Below, in pieces: positions 17,667 to 28,220 of a stretch of DNA of 64,000 bases. Both the position numbers and the translations under genes were made by a program. Positions within the stretch are counted from its first letter, which is position 1. Every line of letters starts with the position of its first letter. A model generated the notes under the pieces. The model was not told where the DNA came from. It ran no database searches and was given only the letters and a program-made list of their open reading frames with translations. This DNA is from Methylobacterium sp. J-090 (GTDB lineage Bacteria > Pseudomonadota > Alphaproteobacteria > Rhizobiales > Beijerinckiaceae), in contig NZ_JAKSXV010000065.1 in assembly GCF_022829345.1 (NCBI RefSeq), positions 1-64,000 on the forward strand, read 5' to 3'.

Positions 17667-18701
17667 TCAGCTGCCGGTGGTGATGCGCGGATCGGCGAAG
17701 AAGTAATCGCCGATGGCCTGGGGCGCGGACTTGATCGCCCCGACCCGATGCATGAACTGGCCCAGCCCGAGGGTGTTCTCCGGCGCCACCTTGAAGGTCA
17801 CGGCCGGGTTGGTGATGATCGTCTTCAGCAGGCCCGTGTCGAGCTTGCTGTTGGTCGTCCGGATGTAGATCTCGGCCGCCGTCTGCGGATTTTCGGTGAT
17901 GAACTTCGCCGCCTCGTCGAGGGCGTCCAGGAAGGCCCTGTAGGTCTTCGGACTGGTCTTGTAGAAGTTCTCCGTCCCGTAGAGCACCGTCGAGGATGAC
18001 GGGCCGCCCTGGACGTCGTACGAATTCAGGACGATGCGCGCCTTGGGGTTCTCGGCCAGCTCCTGGTCCTGGAACGGCGGGTTGCCGAAATGGCCGGTGA
18101 TCTCGGTGCCGCCCTTGATGATCGCGGCCGCCGCCTCCGGGTGCGGGACCGCGACGCTGATCCGGTCGAGCTTGGCGAACTCCTTGTCCCCCCAGAGCTT
18201 GGCCGAGGCCCATTGCAGGATCCGCGACTGCACCGACACGCCCACCGCCGGGACCGCGATGCGGTCCTTCTCGCCGAAATCGGCGATGGTCTTCACCGCG
18301 GGATTGTTGGTGACGAGGTAGTAGGGAAAGTTGCCGAGCGAGGCGATGCCCTTGACGTTCTGCCGGCCCCGGGTGCGGTCCCAGAGGGTGAAGAGCGGCC
18401 CGACGCCGGCCCCGGCCACCTCGATGTTGCCCGACAGCAGCGCGTCGTTGACCGCCGCACCGCCCGAGAGCTGGACGTAGTCGACCTTGATGTCGAGGCC
18501 GGCCGCCTTGCCGTGCTTCTCGATGAGCTTCTGGTCCTCGACCACGTTGAGGAGCAGGTAGACGACGCCGAACTGCTTGGCGATCCGCAACTGGCCCTCG
18601 GCCGCCGCTGCGGCGCCAGCGAGCCACGCCCACAGGGCCAACCCGCAGAGCAAGGCACCCGTCAGCCGCCGCGAGAAGAAGGTCTGTTGCCTGGTCGTCA
18701 T
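17667..18701 (-). CDS. Taurine/sulfonate-type ABC binding protein
   Basis: This periplasmic binding protein of the SsuA/TauA/NMT1 type is about 344 residues from the ATG at 18701. That start gives MTTRQQTFFSRRLTGALLCG, a Sec-type signal with cleavage in the following Ala run. A TTG at 18749 or ATG at 18719 would only lengthen the leader. Mature landmarks are QLRIAKQFGVVYLLLNVVEDQ, VQLSGGAAVNDALLSGNIEVAG and NPPFQDQELAENPKARIVL. It starts the second complete sulfonate-type importer of the window, leftward. Confidence 0.83.
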   Translation of the reverse strand: MTTRQQTFFSRRLTGALLCGLALWAWLAGAAAAAEGQLRIAKQFGVVYLLLNVVEDQKLIEKHGKAAGLDIKVDYVQLSGGAAVNDALLSGNIEVAGAGVGPLFTLWDRTRGRQNVKGIASLGNFPYYLVTNNPAVKTIADFGEKDRIAVPAVGVSVQSRILQWASAKLWGDKEFAKLDRISVAVPHPEAAAAIIKGGTEITGHFGNPPFQDQELAENPKARIVLNSYDVQGGPSSSTVLYGTENFYKTSPKTYRAFLDALDEAAKFITENPQTAAEIYIRTTNSKLDTGLLKTIITNPAVTFKVAPENTLGLGQFMHRVGAIKSAPQAIGDYFFADPRITTGS

Positions 18702-19224
18702 CGTATCCGCCGCCGACATGTCTGGAGAAGCTGCCTTGTCTGAAGACAATCCAGGTGATTCGGGTCGATAAAGAGCCCTGGATCGATGACGGGGATGGTA
18801 TCCTGTGTCCGGATTGGGTCAATAAAAGCGTCGTCTTTATTCCGATCGCGCCGGAGACTGTTCGTGTTTCACGCTCGGGCTTCCGGAGGGTATTTCTCCC
18901 GACACACAATATTAGCGCCGGAAACCTCGCTGCGATGCGGGGAAGTACCGCTTCCGTTCGCCGGTCCGATCTGCAGGCGTTGCGCCCGCCGCGGGGACCG
19001 GAGCCCGATCGAACGTCCTGGCAAGAATTTCACCCCGGAGCCGGCTCGTCCAGAGGCTATTTCTCTCGCTGTCCGCCGACGATGGAAAGACCGTTTCGTT
19101 GATCGCCCCGCATGGATACGCTGGAATGCCGGTCTTCGGGGCACCGTTGATCCGGCCCTCCCGCGCACCGTCGCGTGCGGCCTCCGTGCCCCGATCGTCC
19201 TCACCGCCGTCCGAATTTCGTCCC
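18702..19224. promoter_or_regulatory. Promoter region of the leftward sulfonate importer
   Basis: About 500 bases contain no convincing gene. An inverted repeat AATAAA...TTTATT flanks AGCGTCGTC around 18821-18841, in an AT-rich segment upstream of the leftward binding-protein gene, and may be part of its promoter or operator. Short frames across 18800-19220 have irregular codon use and no motifs. The 3' part runs up to the soxC remnant. Confidence 0.4.
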
Positions 19225-19849
19225 ATGCCCCCTGAAGCCCTGCGCCGGCCCGCGCATCGACGCGGTTTGCTTCGCCTCGCCGATGGCCTCGACGGCACGC
19301 CGCTGCAGCATCTGCACGGGATCATCACCCCGAAGGGCCTCCATTTCGAGCGTCACCATGCTGGCGTCCCGGCGATCGACCCGGACCGCCACCGGCTGGC
19401 GATCCACGGTCTGGTGGAGCGCCCCCTCGTCCTGACCATGGACGACCGGCTACGCCCAGCCTGACCGCGCCGCCCTGTTCGGGGCGCGCTGCGCGGCCTG
19501 CCACGGGGGCAAGGGCAAGGGCGAGGGCAAGGGCGAGGGCGGCAGCGCCGATGCGCTGGCCGGCGGCCAGGGTTCGCTCCCCACACCGAAGCCGGTCCGG
19601 ACGGTGGGCAGCGACTGGCCCTATGCCACCACCCTGTTCGACGACATCCGGCGCGCCATGCCCTTCGACGCGCCGCAATCCTTCGGCTCGGACGAGACCT
19701 ACGCCCTGAGCGCCGACGTCCTCCGCCTCAACGGCCTCCTGCCGGAGAACGCCGTGCTGGATGCCGGCACGCTCCCGGCGGTGGCGATGCCGAACCGGCA
19801 CGGCTTCACCGGGGACGCGCGCCCCGACATCCCGGTGCCGGCCCGCTGA
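19225..19849 (+). pseudogene. Collapsed soxC-soxD (sulfite dehydrogenase) remnant
   Basis: Two broken pieces are joined. Frame 1, 19225 to about 19448, encodes the N-terminal part of a SoxC-like sulfite dehydrogenase (TPLQHLHGIITPKGLHFERH, then HRLAIHGLVERPLVLTMDD) and then hits a stop. The chain before TPLQ is abnormally short. From about 19450, in another frame, the sequence continues as the cytochrome-c C-terminal half of SoxD: CAACHGG heme motif near 19491, then VGSDWPYATTLFDDIRRAMPF, YALSADVLRLNGLLPENAVL, AVAMPNRHGF, ending at 19849. The molybdopterin domain of SoxC and the start of SoxD are missing, so one large deletion fused the two genes. Not functional as read. Confidence 0.82.
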
Positions 19850-20097
19850 GCCGGCCGGAATCGGCCGCGCAGGACAAGCCTGCTCCCGGGACCCGTTCGG
19901 GAGGAAGGCTGTGCCCGGAGGCGGCCGATCTTTGGAAACCGCTCTCATTGACCCTAGAGGCCCCGGATCGGCACACTTCCCCGAGGCGCGGCGCTCCCGT
20001 CCGTGCCCCGCATAGGTCCGTCCGCGGACCCCGGACCGCGCCACCGGCACCCCCTCGCCACCCTCCTCGAGCGACGACGTACAGACCGGAGAAAACG

Positions 20098-20289
20098 ATG
20101 GTTCTCGGAGATCAGGTTGTGTTCGCCCGGCTCGACGTGGCCGATGCCCTCGGGATCTGGCGCCACGCCACCGGACGCATCGTCGACGTGCTGCCGGCTC
20201 GGGACGGGGCGCAGGTCGTGGACGTGCAGTTCGAGGGTCACGGGCTCCTCGTGGGCTACATCGCCGCTCTCTTCCAGCGCGTCGGTTGA
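20098..20289 (+). CDS. Small beta-rich hypothetical protein (63 aa)
   Basis: The ATG at 20098 is preceded by ACCGGAGAAAACG, a good ribosome-binding site. The 63-residue product (GDQVVFARLDVADALGIWRH near the start, AQVVDVQFEGHGLLVGYIAALFQRVG at the end) has alternating hydrophobic residues that suggest a small SH3-like beta barrel, but no family is recognised. It lies 55 bp upstream of cysE and may be its operon partner. It has no signal peptide. The position between the sox remnant and the cysE/encapsulin genes makes a sulfur-linked role possible but unproven. Confidence 0.5.
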   Translation: MVLGDQVVFARLDVADALGIWRHATGRIVDVLPARDGAQVVDVQFEGHGLLVGYIAALFQRVG

Positions 20290-20343
20290 GGCCGATGCCG
20301 CCGCGCGCCGCCCGGACTTCGCGATCCGCATGAGCCGATCCGC

Positions 20344-21207
20344 ATGACCGCCGGCAGCCAGGCCTCGCGCGTTCCGAGCAACCTCCTGCGCCCGCCCCTG
20401 CGCAGCGTGAGCCAGACCACGGCCGGCTCCGACGTCTGGCGGGCGATGCGCGCCGAGGCTGAGGCGGCCCTCATCGAGGAGCCGCTCTATGCCGGCATCA
20501 TCCAGGCGACGGTCCTCGACCAGCCGAGCCTGATCCATGCCTTCGCCTACCGCCTCGCTCATCGCCTCGGCGACGGCGATCTGGCGCGGCTCTCCACCCG
20601 CGACCTCTGCCTCTCGGCCTTCGAAGCCGACCCGCATGCGGGCGAACACGCGGTGCGCGACCTCGTGGCCATCCGCGAGCGCGACCCGACCTGCCGGCGC
20701 TACCTCGACCCCTTCCTGTTCTACAAGGGGCTCGCCGCCCTGGAGGGGTACCGGGTGGCGCACTGGCTCTGGCACCAGGGCCGGGCCACCCTGGCGCTGC
20801 ACATCCAGAGCCGGATCTCGGAGGTGTTCGGCGCCGACATCCACCCGGCGGCGCGGATCGGCTCGGGCGTCTTCATCGACCACGCCACAGGCGTCGTCAT
20901 CGGCGAGACCACGGTGATCGCCGACGACGTCTCGATCCTGCAATCGGTGACGCTGGGGGGCAACGGCAAGGAGAGTGGCGACCGCCACCCGAAGATCGCG
21001 CGCGGCGTGCTCCTCAGCGTCGGCGCCAAGGTGCTCGGCAACATCCGGGTCGGCGAGGGCGCGAAGGTGGCCGCCGCGGCGGTCGTGCTGCACGACGTGC
21101 CGGCCCACACCACCGTGGCGGGCGTGCCGGCCCGCGTCGTATCGCGCATCAGTGCGGCCGAGGACCCGGCCCAGACCATGGATCAGTTCTTCGGCGACGG
21201 GATCTGA
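20344..21207 (+). CDS. cysE: Serine O-acetyltransferase
   Basis: The 287-residue protein acetylates serine with acetyl-CoA to give O-acetylserine, the precursor of cysteine. An N-terminal helical part (DVWRAMRAEAEAALIEEPLY from about residue 36) is followed by left-handed hexapeptide repeats with IHPAARIGSGVFIDHATGVVIGETTVI (catalytic His in DHATG), and HPKIARGVLLSVGAKVLGNIRVG. The C-terminus is MDQFFGDGI; a terminal isoleucine is the tail that docks into CysK in the cysteine synthase complex. Length matches family members with an extended N-terminus. It precedes the encapsulin operon, linking cysteine supply with the cysteine desulfurase cargo. Confidence 0.92.
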   Translation: MTAGSQASRVPSNLLRPPLRSVSQTTAGSDVWRAMRAEAEAALIEEPLYAGIIQATVLDQPSLIHAFAYRLAHRLGDGDLARLSTRDLCLSAFEADPHAGEHAVRDLVAIRERDPTCRRYLDPFLFYKGLAALEGYRVAHWLWHQGRATLALHIQSRISEVFGADIHPAARIGSGVFIDHATGVVIGETTVIADDVSILQSVTLGGNGKESGDRHPKIARGVLLSVGAKVLGNIRVGEGAKVAAAAVVLHDVPAHTTVAGVPARVVSRISAAEDPAQTMDQFFGDGI

Positions 21208-21582
21208 CAGGTGTGGGGGCCGGACGGCACGGATTTCCGGCGAGGTTGCGCCAACCGTTTCCCCGGACCCCTCATTTCCGATAGCAATTTTCTCCAATCG
21301 TACAGTAAAGCAGCATGCTTATTCGCGATTTATCATTCATAGGCTAATTAAGTCTCATAAGCATTCAAATATAGAATATCTTTTCGTTGACGCTCGATCA
21401 CAGCCACGGTTAGAACCGCATCACATCCGGCGCTGTGCAAGTCATCATGCCGGGAACGACAGGATTTTGCGGTGTTCACCGCAGCGCTGTCTTCGAACGC
21501 GCAGTCGCTCGACTGTGCTCGCGCTGATCCATGGCCGGATGCGCACGGCATCACCCGACAATCCAGACGGAGACGACCAACC
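21208..21582. promoter_or_regulatory. AT-rich control region of the encapsulin operon
   Basis: This is about 375 bases without a gene, with the AT-richest stretch of the area at 21285-21395. It holds an 8-bp inverted repeat, ATGCTTAT at 21315-21322 and ATAAGCAT at 21357-21364. Such a dyad with AT-rich spacing is compatible with a regulator-bound promoter. A frame running from 21472 into the shell gene would add 37 residues without motifs, so the shell start is placed at 21583. No riboswitch or terminator was established. Confidence 0.5.
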
Positions 21583-22960
21583 ATGAGCGGACAGGGGCAG
21601 AGCGTGGGCGCATCCGCAGCACGCAATCTATCGACGGCGACCGTCACGTCAGTCCAGAACCTCGCCAACACCCCGCGCTGGCTCCTGCGGCTCCTGCCTT
21701 TCGTCAACGTCGATGGCGGCGTCTACCGCGTGAACCGGCGCGCCGTCGTGCTGGCCAAGCCCGGCCGCATCGCGTTCGCCGCCGCCGACAAGGCGCGCGC
21801 GATCAGCCCCGCTTCCTTGCGCGCCGTTCCGCCGTTCAGCCGGCTGGGCGATGCCGAACTCGCGGCCCTCGCCGACCGGTTCACCGAGAGCAAGCACAAA
21901 GCCGGCGAGACGATCTCGGACGGCGGCGCGGGCGACCGCAGCCTGACCATCGTCGCCGACGGCACCATCGAGCTGTCCCTGTCCGGCCCGTACCAGAACC
22001 GGCTGCGCTCGGGGCTCGCCACCCGCGGCGACTTCTTCGGCGACGACACCCTCACGGGCGACGGCCAGCCCGCTCCCGCCGTCAAGGCGCTCTCGGCCGT
22101 CACGCTGCTCACCCTCGACCGGGCGGCCCTGGACGACGACGCCGTCAAGAACCGCATCGCGCAGTATGTCGAGGAGCGCGACCGCCTGAGGGGTCACACC
22201 AACAGCCACGGCGAGCAGGGCATCGAACTGCTCGCGGTGCAGACCGGCGCGCCGCGCCTGCCCACCACCTTCGTGGATTACGAGATCGACCCGCGCGAGT
22301 ACCACCTCTCCACGATCCAGACGATCCTCAACACCCACACCCGCGTCACCGACCTCTACTCCAACGAGATCGACCAGCTGCGCGAGCAGATCCGCCTCAC
22401 GGTCGATGCCGTGAAGGAGCGGGAGGAGTGGGAGTTGCTCAACAATTCGGAGTTCGGCCTGCTGAACGAGGTCGGCGGACGCCAGCGCATCCCCACCCGT
22501 GGCGGCCCGCCCACCCCGGACGACCTCGACGAACTGCTGACGCTGGTGTGGAAGAAGCCCGCCTTCTTCGTGGCGCATCCCCGCGCCATCGCGGCCTTCG
22601 GCCGGGAAGCCACCCGCCGCGGCGTGCCCCCGGTGGTGATCCACCTGTTCGGCGCGCCCTTCATCACCTGGCGCGGCGTGCCGCTCGTGCCGAGCGACAA
22701 GCTGCCGATCGACACCGATCCGGTCTCTGGGGCGCAAACCACCTCGATCCTGCTCCTGCGCGTCGGCGAGGGCGAGCAGGGTGTGGTCGGCCTGCAGAAA
22801 TCCGGCGTCACCGGCGAGATCGAGCCCGGCCTGTCGGTGCGCTACATGGGCACCAACGACCATTCCATCGCCTCGCACCTCGTGACCCGCTACTTCTCCG
22901 CCGCCGTGCTGGTGGAGGATGCCATCGCACGCCTCGATAACGTGCTCCTGGGCAACTACC

Positions 22961-22974
<14 letters not shown>
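21583..22974 (+). CDS. Family-2-like encapsulin shell protein with cNMP-binding-like domain
   Basis: The 463-residue protein reads as an HK97-fold shell protein of the SrpI-like Family 2 encapsulins, which self-assemble into icosahedral nanocompartments. N-terminal arm: RNLSTATVTSVQNLANTPRW, residues 14-33. A Crp-like cyclic-nucleotide-binding-type domain spans about 82-195. HK97 landmarks follow: LPTTFVDYEIDPREYHLSTIQ (226-246), IPTRGGPPTPDDLDELLTLVWKKP, VAHPRAIAAFGREATRRG, and PGLSVRYMGTNDHSIASHLV to RYFSAAVLVEDA. In my recollection shells with this insertion are called Family 2B. The nucleotide-binding cassette (FGDDTLTGDGQPAPAVKA) lacks the usual phosphate-binding Arg. The stop overlaps the start of the desulfurase gene. 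Confidence 0.92.
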
Positions 22975-25056
<2,082 letters not shown>

Positions 25057-25057
<1 letters not shown>

Positions 25058-25080
25058 GACGAGGAGATCTCGCCTCGTCC
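25057..25080 (+). terminator. Stem-loop after the encapsulin operon
   Basis: GGACGAGG (25057-25064) and CCTCGTCC (25073-25080) form an 8-bp perfect stem immediately after the desulfurase stop codon. No T-run follows, so it may stabilise the message or act as a weak terminator. Confidence 0.4.
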
Positions 25081-25288
25081 GGGTTCCGAGAAGACCGGTC
25101 GTTGTGGTCCGCAATCCGACGGCCATTGCGGCCGCATCTACGACCGGGTTGGGTCGGCATCAGCCGGTCCGCTCCGTGACCGGGACAGGCGGGGAGTGAA
25201 CGGTCCGCTTCCGCGCTGCCGTCGCCATAAGCAGATGGTGCTGCATCACACCGTTCGAGAGGAGTAGTCCATCGCTTCCAGGTCGGCG

Positions 25289-25672
25289 ATGAGGCCCCGA
25301 CCTTCCGGGTGCCAGCCGAGCGGGGCCCGCGTCAGCGCGTTCGACGCAGGTATGTCCGCGTCGGCAAACGCCGCAAGCTATCAAAAATGCTCGGCCGCCG
25401 CCTCGGGCGCCATGGTATGGTCGTCGCTCCTGCGGGACCTGGACTGCGAAAACCCGTACGTACTGGGCGACCTCGTCCGCGTCCAGGGTTCGTCAACCGT
25501 GGCGCGGGGATTCGTGGGCTTCTTCAGCCGTTCGTACACCTCGGATGCGGCTGACATCGCCTCGGCTGCCCTGCTGCCCCTCGTGTACGATGGCCAGCCC
25601 GCCCAGACCCAGAGGGGTACGTACAGCGCGCTGGTGGCCGACAACGCCGGCGACGTCGTCCAGGTCGCCTAG
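25289..25672 (+). CDS. Hypothetical protein, possible phage structural ORF
   Basis: The 127-residue product has no recognised domain. It contains SSLLRDLDCENPYVLGDLVRV and DAADIASAALLPLVYDGQPAQ. A later ATG at 25352 is an alternative start; the upstream ribosome-binding site is unclear either way. It ends at TAG 25670-25672. The following ORF starts 15 bases later in the same reading frame, so the two could be one gene with a stop, or two translationally coupled genes (see findings). Its place at the left of the island and the downstream phage-like ORF suggest a phage or tail-associated origin. Confidence 0.4.
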   Translation: MRPRPSGCQPSGARVSAFDAGMSASANAASYQKCSAAASGAMVWSSLLRDLDCENPYVLGDLVRVQGSSTVARGFVGFFSRSYTSDAADIASAALLPLVYDGQPAQTQRGTYSALVADNAGDVVQVA

Positions 25673-25687
25673 GAGGAACGATTCCAA

Positions 25688-26161
25688 TTGTTCGATCCCG
25701 CCCCGGCCGGGTCGACGCCGGGCGCGCCGATCTCGGACGCCAACGGCAGCCCGATCCTCAAAGGTGGCCAGCTTCAATTCCCGTGGGGGCAATTGACGGT
25801 CTCCACCATCGAGCCGTTCCCCTTCGCCGTCGTGGGCAAGCCCGCCGTCAACGCGCTGCTCGTGCGCCGGATGGTGTCGCGCGTGGGCTTCATCGGGCCC
25901 AACCAGACCGGGTCGACCTCGTTCAACGGCAGCCAGGCCAAGTGTGGGACCGCCCCGGCGGCCGCGGTGACCCTGACGCTTGCCCTCAACGGCAACGCCA
26001 TCGGCACCGTGGCATTCGCGGCCGGGAGCAAGGTCGCCACCTGCACCACGACCTCAGGAAACCCCGTCTACGTCGTCCCCGGGGACATCCTCACCCTGAC
26101 GACAAGCGCCACGGCCGACGCCGCCTTCAGCGACCCAATCGGCTTCATCGCCATGCATTGA
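25688..26161 (+). CDS. Phage tail-associated-like hypothetical protein
   Basis: The TTG at 25688 has AGGAGGAA nine bases upstream, a near-perfect ribosome-binding site that overlaps the preceding TAG. The 157-residue product ends with a region (VTLTLALNGNAIGTVAFAAG, then SGNPVYVVPGDILTLTTSAT, ADAAFSDPIGFIAMH) resembling the beta-rich C-terminal domains seen in prophage structural ORFs of Methylobacterium and relatives. This is a pattern-level resemblance, not a proven family. It may be a receptor-binding or tail-associated protein or a remnant of one. Confidence 0.55.
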   Translation: MFDPAPAGSTPGAPISDANGSPILKGGQLQFPWGQLTVSTIEPFPFAVVGKPAVNALLVRRMVSRVGFIGPNQTGSTSFNGSQAKCGTAPAAAVTLTLALNGNAIGTVAFAAGSKVATCTTTSGNPVYVVPGDILTLTTSATADAAFSDPIGFIAMH

Positions 26162-26392
26162 GGGAGTACGCACATCCGGGACTTCGCGTTACCAAACGCG
26201 GATTTCCCGTTACAGACTGAAGGAGTAACGGGGCGCTACAGCACATACGAACACGAGACCTGCAGGCCATCTCAAAAGTTGGGGGTCTGCGCACTCAGGG
26301 CCAGGGACTGCTTAATCACGGTGGGAATCGCAGCTGGACGACCGAATCGTGAGCTGGGATCGTCACTCCACGCCAGCCCGAGGAGATCCCCG

Positions 26393-26725
26393 ATGAGCAT
26401 CACGCCCCACAGCATCGTCACCCCGTTCGACCTCGGCGGCCAGGGTCTAGCCGGCGTCCTCCACAGGGCCACGCAGGACCGGATCGCCCTCCAGGCTCAG
26501 GCCGACGAGATCCAGGCCGAGCGCAACCAGACCGCCGTCCAGCGCGCCCTCCGCGTGATGGGCGTCCTGGGGCGTCTCGTGTTGGCCTACCGGGCCGAGA
26601 TCACCGCGCACGAAGGCGAGGCCGCCCGCCTTCGTCGCGAGCTCGCGGCCATGCGCAGCCGGGCGCTGGAGGCCGAGGGCCGTCTCGTCCGGGCCCAAAA
26701 AGAGGGCCGTCTCCGGGCGGCATGA
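26393..26725 (+). CDS. Hypothetical coiled-coil protein (110 aa)
   Basis: The ATG at 26393 has AGGAG upstream at good distance. After MSITPHSIVTPFDLGGQGLA, the 110-residue product is strongly helical and charged: RALRVMGVLGRLVLAYRAEI, then EGEAARLRRELAAMRSRALE, suggesting a coiled coil. No family is recognised. The downstream stretch has the GTGCGCAC repeats listed separately. It has no signal peptide or membrane segment. Confidence 0.5.
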   Translation: MSITPHSIVTPFDLGGQGLAGVLHRATQDRIALQAQADEIQAERNQTAVQRALRVMGVLGRLVLAYRAEITAHEGEAARLRRELAAMRSRALEAEGRLVRAQKEGRLRAA

Positions 26726-26729
26726 GGGC

Positions 26730-26820
26730 GTGCGCACGTAGCATTCGGTGCGCACATGTGATGCTTCCGTGTGTGCACAGGGGGTAGCACAAGCGAAAAA
26801 TAGGGGGTGCGACAATAAAT
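26730..26820. repeat. Repeated GTGCGCAC/AGGGGGT motifs
   Basis: GTGCGCAC occurs at 26730-26737 and 26748-26755, with a variant GTGTGCAC at 26771-26778. Two related copies of AGGGGGT..GC..CAA follow (near 26779-26792 and 26802-26815). The first motif is a perfect 8-bp palindrome. The spacing (18 and 23 bp) would put copies near the same helical face. They sit after a rightward gene end and before the terminator of the leftward gene. Confidence 0.45.
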
Positions 26821-26846
26821 CTTGGGACGGCTTCGAGGCATGAAAA

Positions 26847-26874
26847 AAGGCCCGCTCCGGGAGGGGCGGGCCTT
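26847..26874 (-). terminator. Intrinsic terminator of the leftward 26898-27524 gene
   Basis: AAGGCCCGC (26847-26855) and GCGGGCCTT (26866-26874) make a 9-bp stem with a GC-rich loop. Read on the minus strand, the hairpin is followed by a T-run of about six, at the right distance past the stop codon at 26898. This is a good rho-independent terminator. Confidence 0.75.
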
Positions 26875-26897
26875 CGTGTTCCGGGGTGGTGGCGGTC

Positions 26898-27524
26898 TCA
26901 GGCGGCCCGGGATGCCCAGGGTGCTTGGTAGCCCGGCACGAGCTCGGGGGCGTCGGCGAGGTCGTCGAGGATCTCGCGGTCGCGGTCGTCCGGCGCGTCC
27001 GTGTCCGCCATCAGCAGCGCGGGCAGCGCAGGGTTCCGGACGTGGCAGGGGGCCAGCCCGCGGAACAAATGATCGCCCCTGATGTGTGCCGAGAGCCTGC
27101 GGGGAGGCGTCGTGGCGAGGCGCTGGCACTCGCCCAGCGTCAGCGCCCGCAGCCAGGACTCCGTCGTCTCGTCCAGCATCGACAGATCCGGCTCGGGGCG
27201 GGAAGTCACCCGGGCCCTGATGTACGACCGGGCGATCTCGCCGAAATCGGTGGCCGGGTCGTAGGGGGCCTCCGGCAGGAGCGGCATCGGGAATCCAGCG
27301 TCGTTGGCGGCCGCCGGGGCGGGGGCCTGCGCCGCGGTGGCGATCTGCGCACCGACGTCGGAGCCGTCCTCCAGGGCGGCCTCGATGCCGGCGCCGGCTC
27401 CGACGGGCGGGGCAAACGCGGACCGGACCGTCCGGAGAACCCATTTTCCGGATTCGAGGACGACCTGGAGGACGGTGGCCATGGCGGCCATCATGAGAGC
27501 GATGAGGCGTGCGATCTGGCGCAT
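26898..27524 (-). CDS. Hypothetical protein with N-terminal hydrophobic segment
   Basis: From the ATG at 27524, the 208-residue product begins MRQIARLIALMMAAMATVLQ, a signal-like or single-pass membrane segment, then an Ala/Pro-rich linker (ATAAQAPAPAAANDAGFP) and a C-terminal part of charged helices with DETTESWLRALTLGECQRLA. A longer frame from 27842 exists but crosses the 27604-28107 gene. AGAAGGA lies about twelve bases before 27524. No domain is recognised. It is read leftward with the 27604-28107 gene and ends at a terminator (26847-26874). Confidence 0.5.
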   Translation of the reverse strand: MRQIARLIALMMAAMATVLQVVLESGKWVLRTVRSAFAPPVGAGAGIEAALEDGSDVGAQIATAAQAPAPAAANDAGFPMPLLPEAPYDPATDFGEIARSYIRARVTSRPEPDLSMLDETTESWLRALTLGECQRLATTPPRRLSAHIRGDHLFRGLAPCHVRNPALPALLMADTDAPDDRDREILDDLADAPELVPGYQAPWASRAA

Positions 27525-27603
27525 GATGTGTGGTGATCCTTCTCTTCGGGTGACGTCTTCCATTGTCCAGGCGCCTATGAATGGCACCAGGCGTACGTAC
27601 GGA

Positions 27604-28107
27604 TCAGGGCCGGATGCCGAGGGCGTAGACTTCCTCGTATGAGGCAGCCCTGTACCAAACTTGCCGGCCGGCCCGCTGCGTGCAGACGACGTACGCCCCA
27701 TCCCAGTGCTCGTCCGGATACGTGTCGCCCACGATCCACTCATCGTCTGCGCGGTCGACGGCCAGCGTGAACCGGCGCGGCTTGCGGGGCAGGAACTTGA
27801 TGCGCGCCTCGTAGCGGCGCCGGGCCGCCCCTTCCGGATCAAGGGCGTCCAGGGCGTCGCGGTACGTCGTTTTCACGAGCTCGCCGCCCACGAGGCGATG
27901 ATGTGAGCCCCCGTGCAGCCGGTCGCGCTTGAACACGAATGATCCGTCCGCCGCGGAGACGTCGATCACTCGCCGCAGAAAGATCCTGTCCTCCGTCTCC
28001 GTCCGCGTCATCTCCAGCGTGGGAAACGGCGCGCCGACGTCCAGGCGTCCGCTCCTGACCGCGACCGGGAATAGCAGGACGTCGTTGGGCACTGTGAAGA
28101 TGGGCAT
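27604..28107 (-). CDS. Hypothetical protein (167 aa)
   Basis: Start at 28107 (MPIFTVPNDVLLFPVAVRSG) with AAAGGAT upstream; the frame opens earlier but those codons lie in a low-GC region with no motifs. The protein is rich in beta-strand patterns with WVDR...DEWIVGDTYPDEHWDGAYV and QVWYRAASYEEVYALG at the end. No family is recognised. It is transcribed leftward, divergently from the Cro-like HTH gene at 28380, with the palindromic region 28221-28245 between, which would suit a phage-type control region. Confidence 0.5.
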   Translation of the reverse strand: MPIFTVPNDVLLFPVAVRSGRLDVGAPFPTLEMTRTETEDRIFLRRVIDVSAADGSFVFKRDRLHGGSHHRLVGGELVKTTYRDALDALDPEGAARRRYEARIKFLPRKPRRFTLAVDRADDEWIVGDTYPDEHWDGAYVVCTQRAGRQVWYRAASYEEVYALGIRP

Positions 28108-28220
28108 GCGCGATCCTTTGGCGACGCGCCCGAGGCCGAAGCCCAGGCAAGAATGAAACAAGCAATCCTTTAAAAGTCGAAGGATAGGCGAGCCGCCATC
28201 GGTCGAATCACCCGATGAAG

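Noticed and set aside
25058..25288. Second copy of the tRNA-Arg fragment as left attachment site
   Set aside because: Only a short similarity (GGGTTGGG) near 25146; no extended match to the 37911-37968 sequence.
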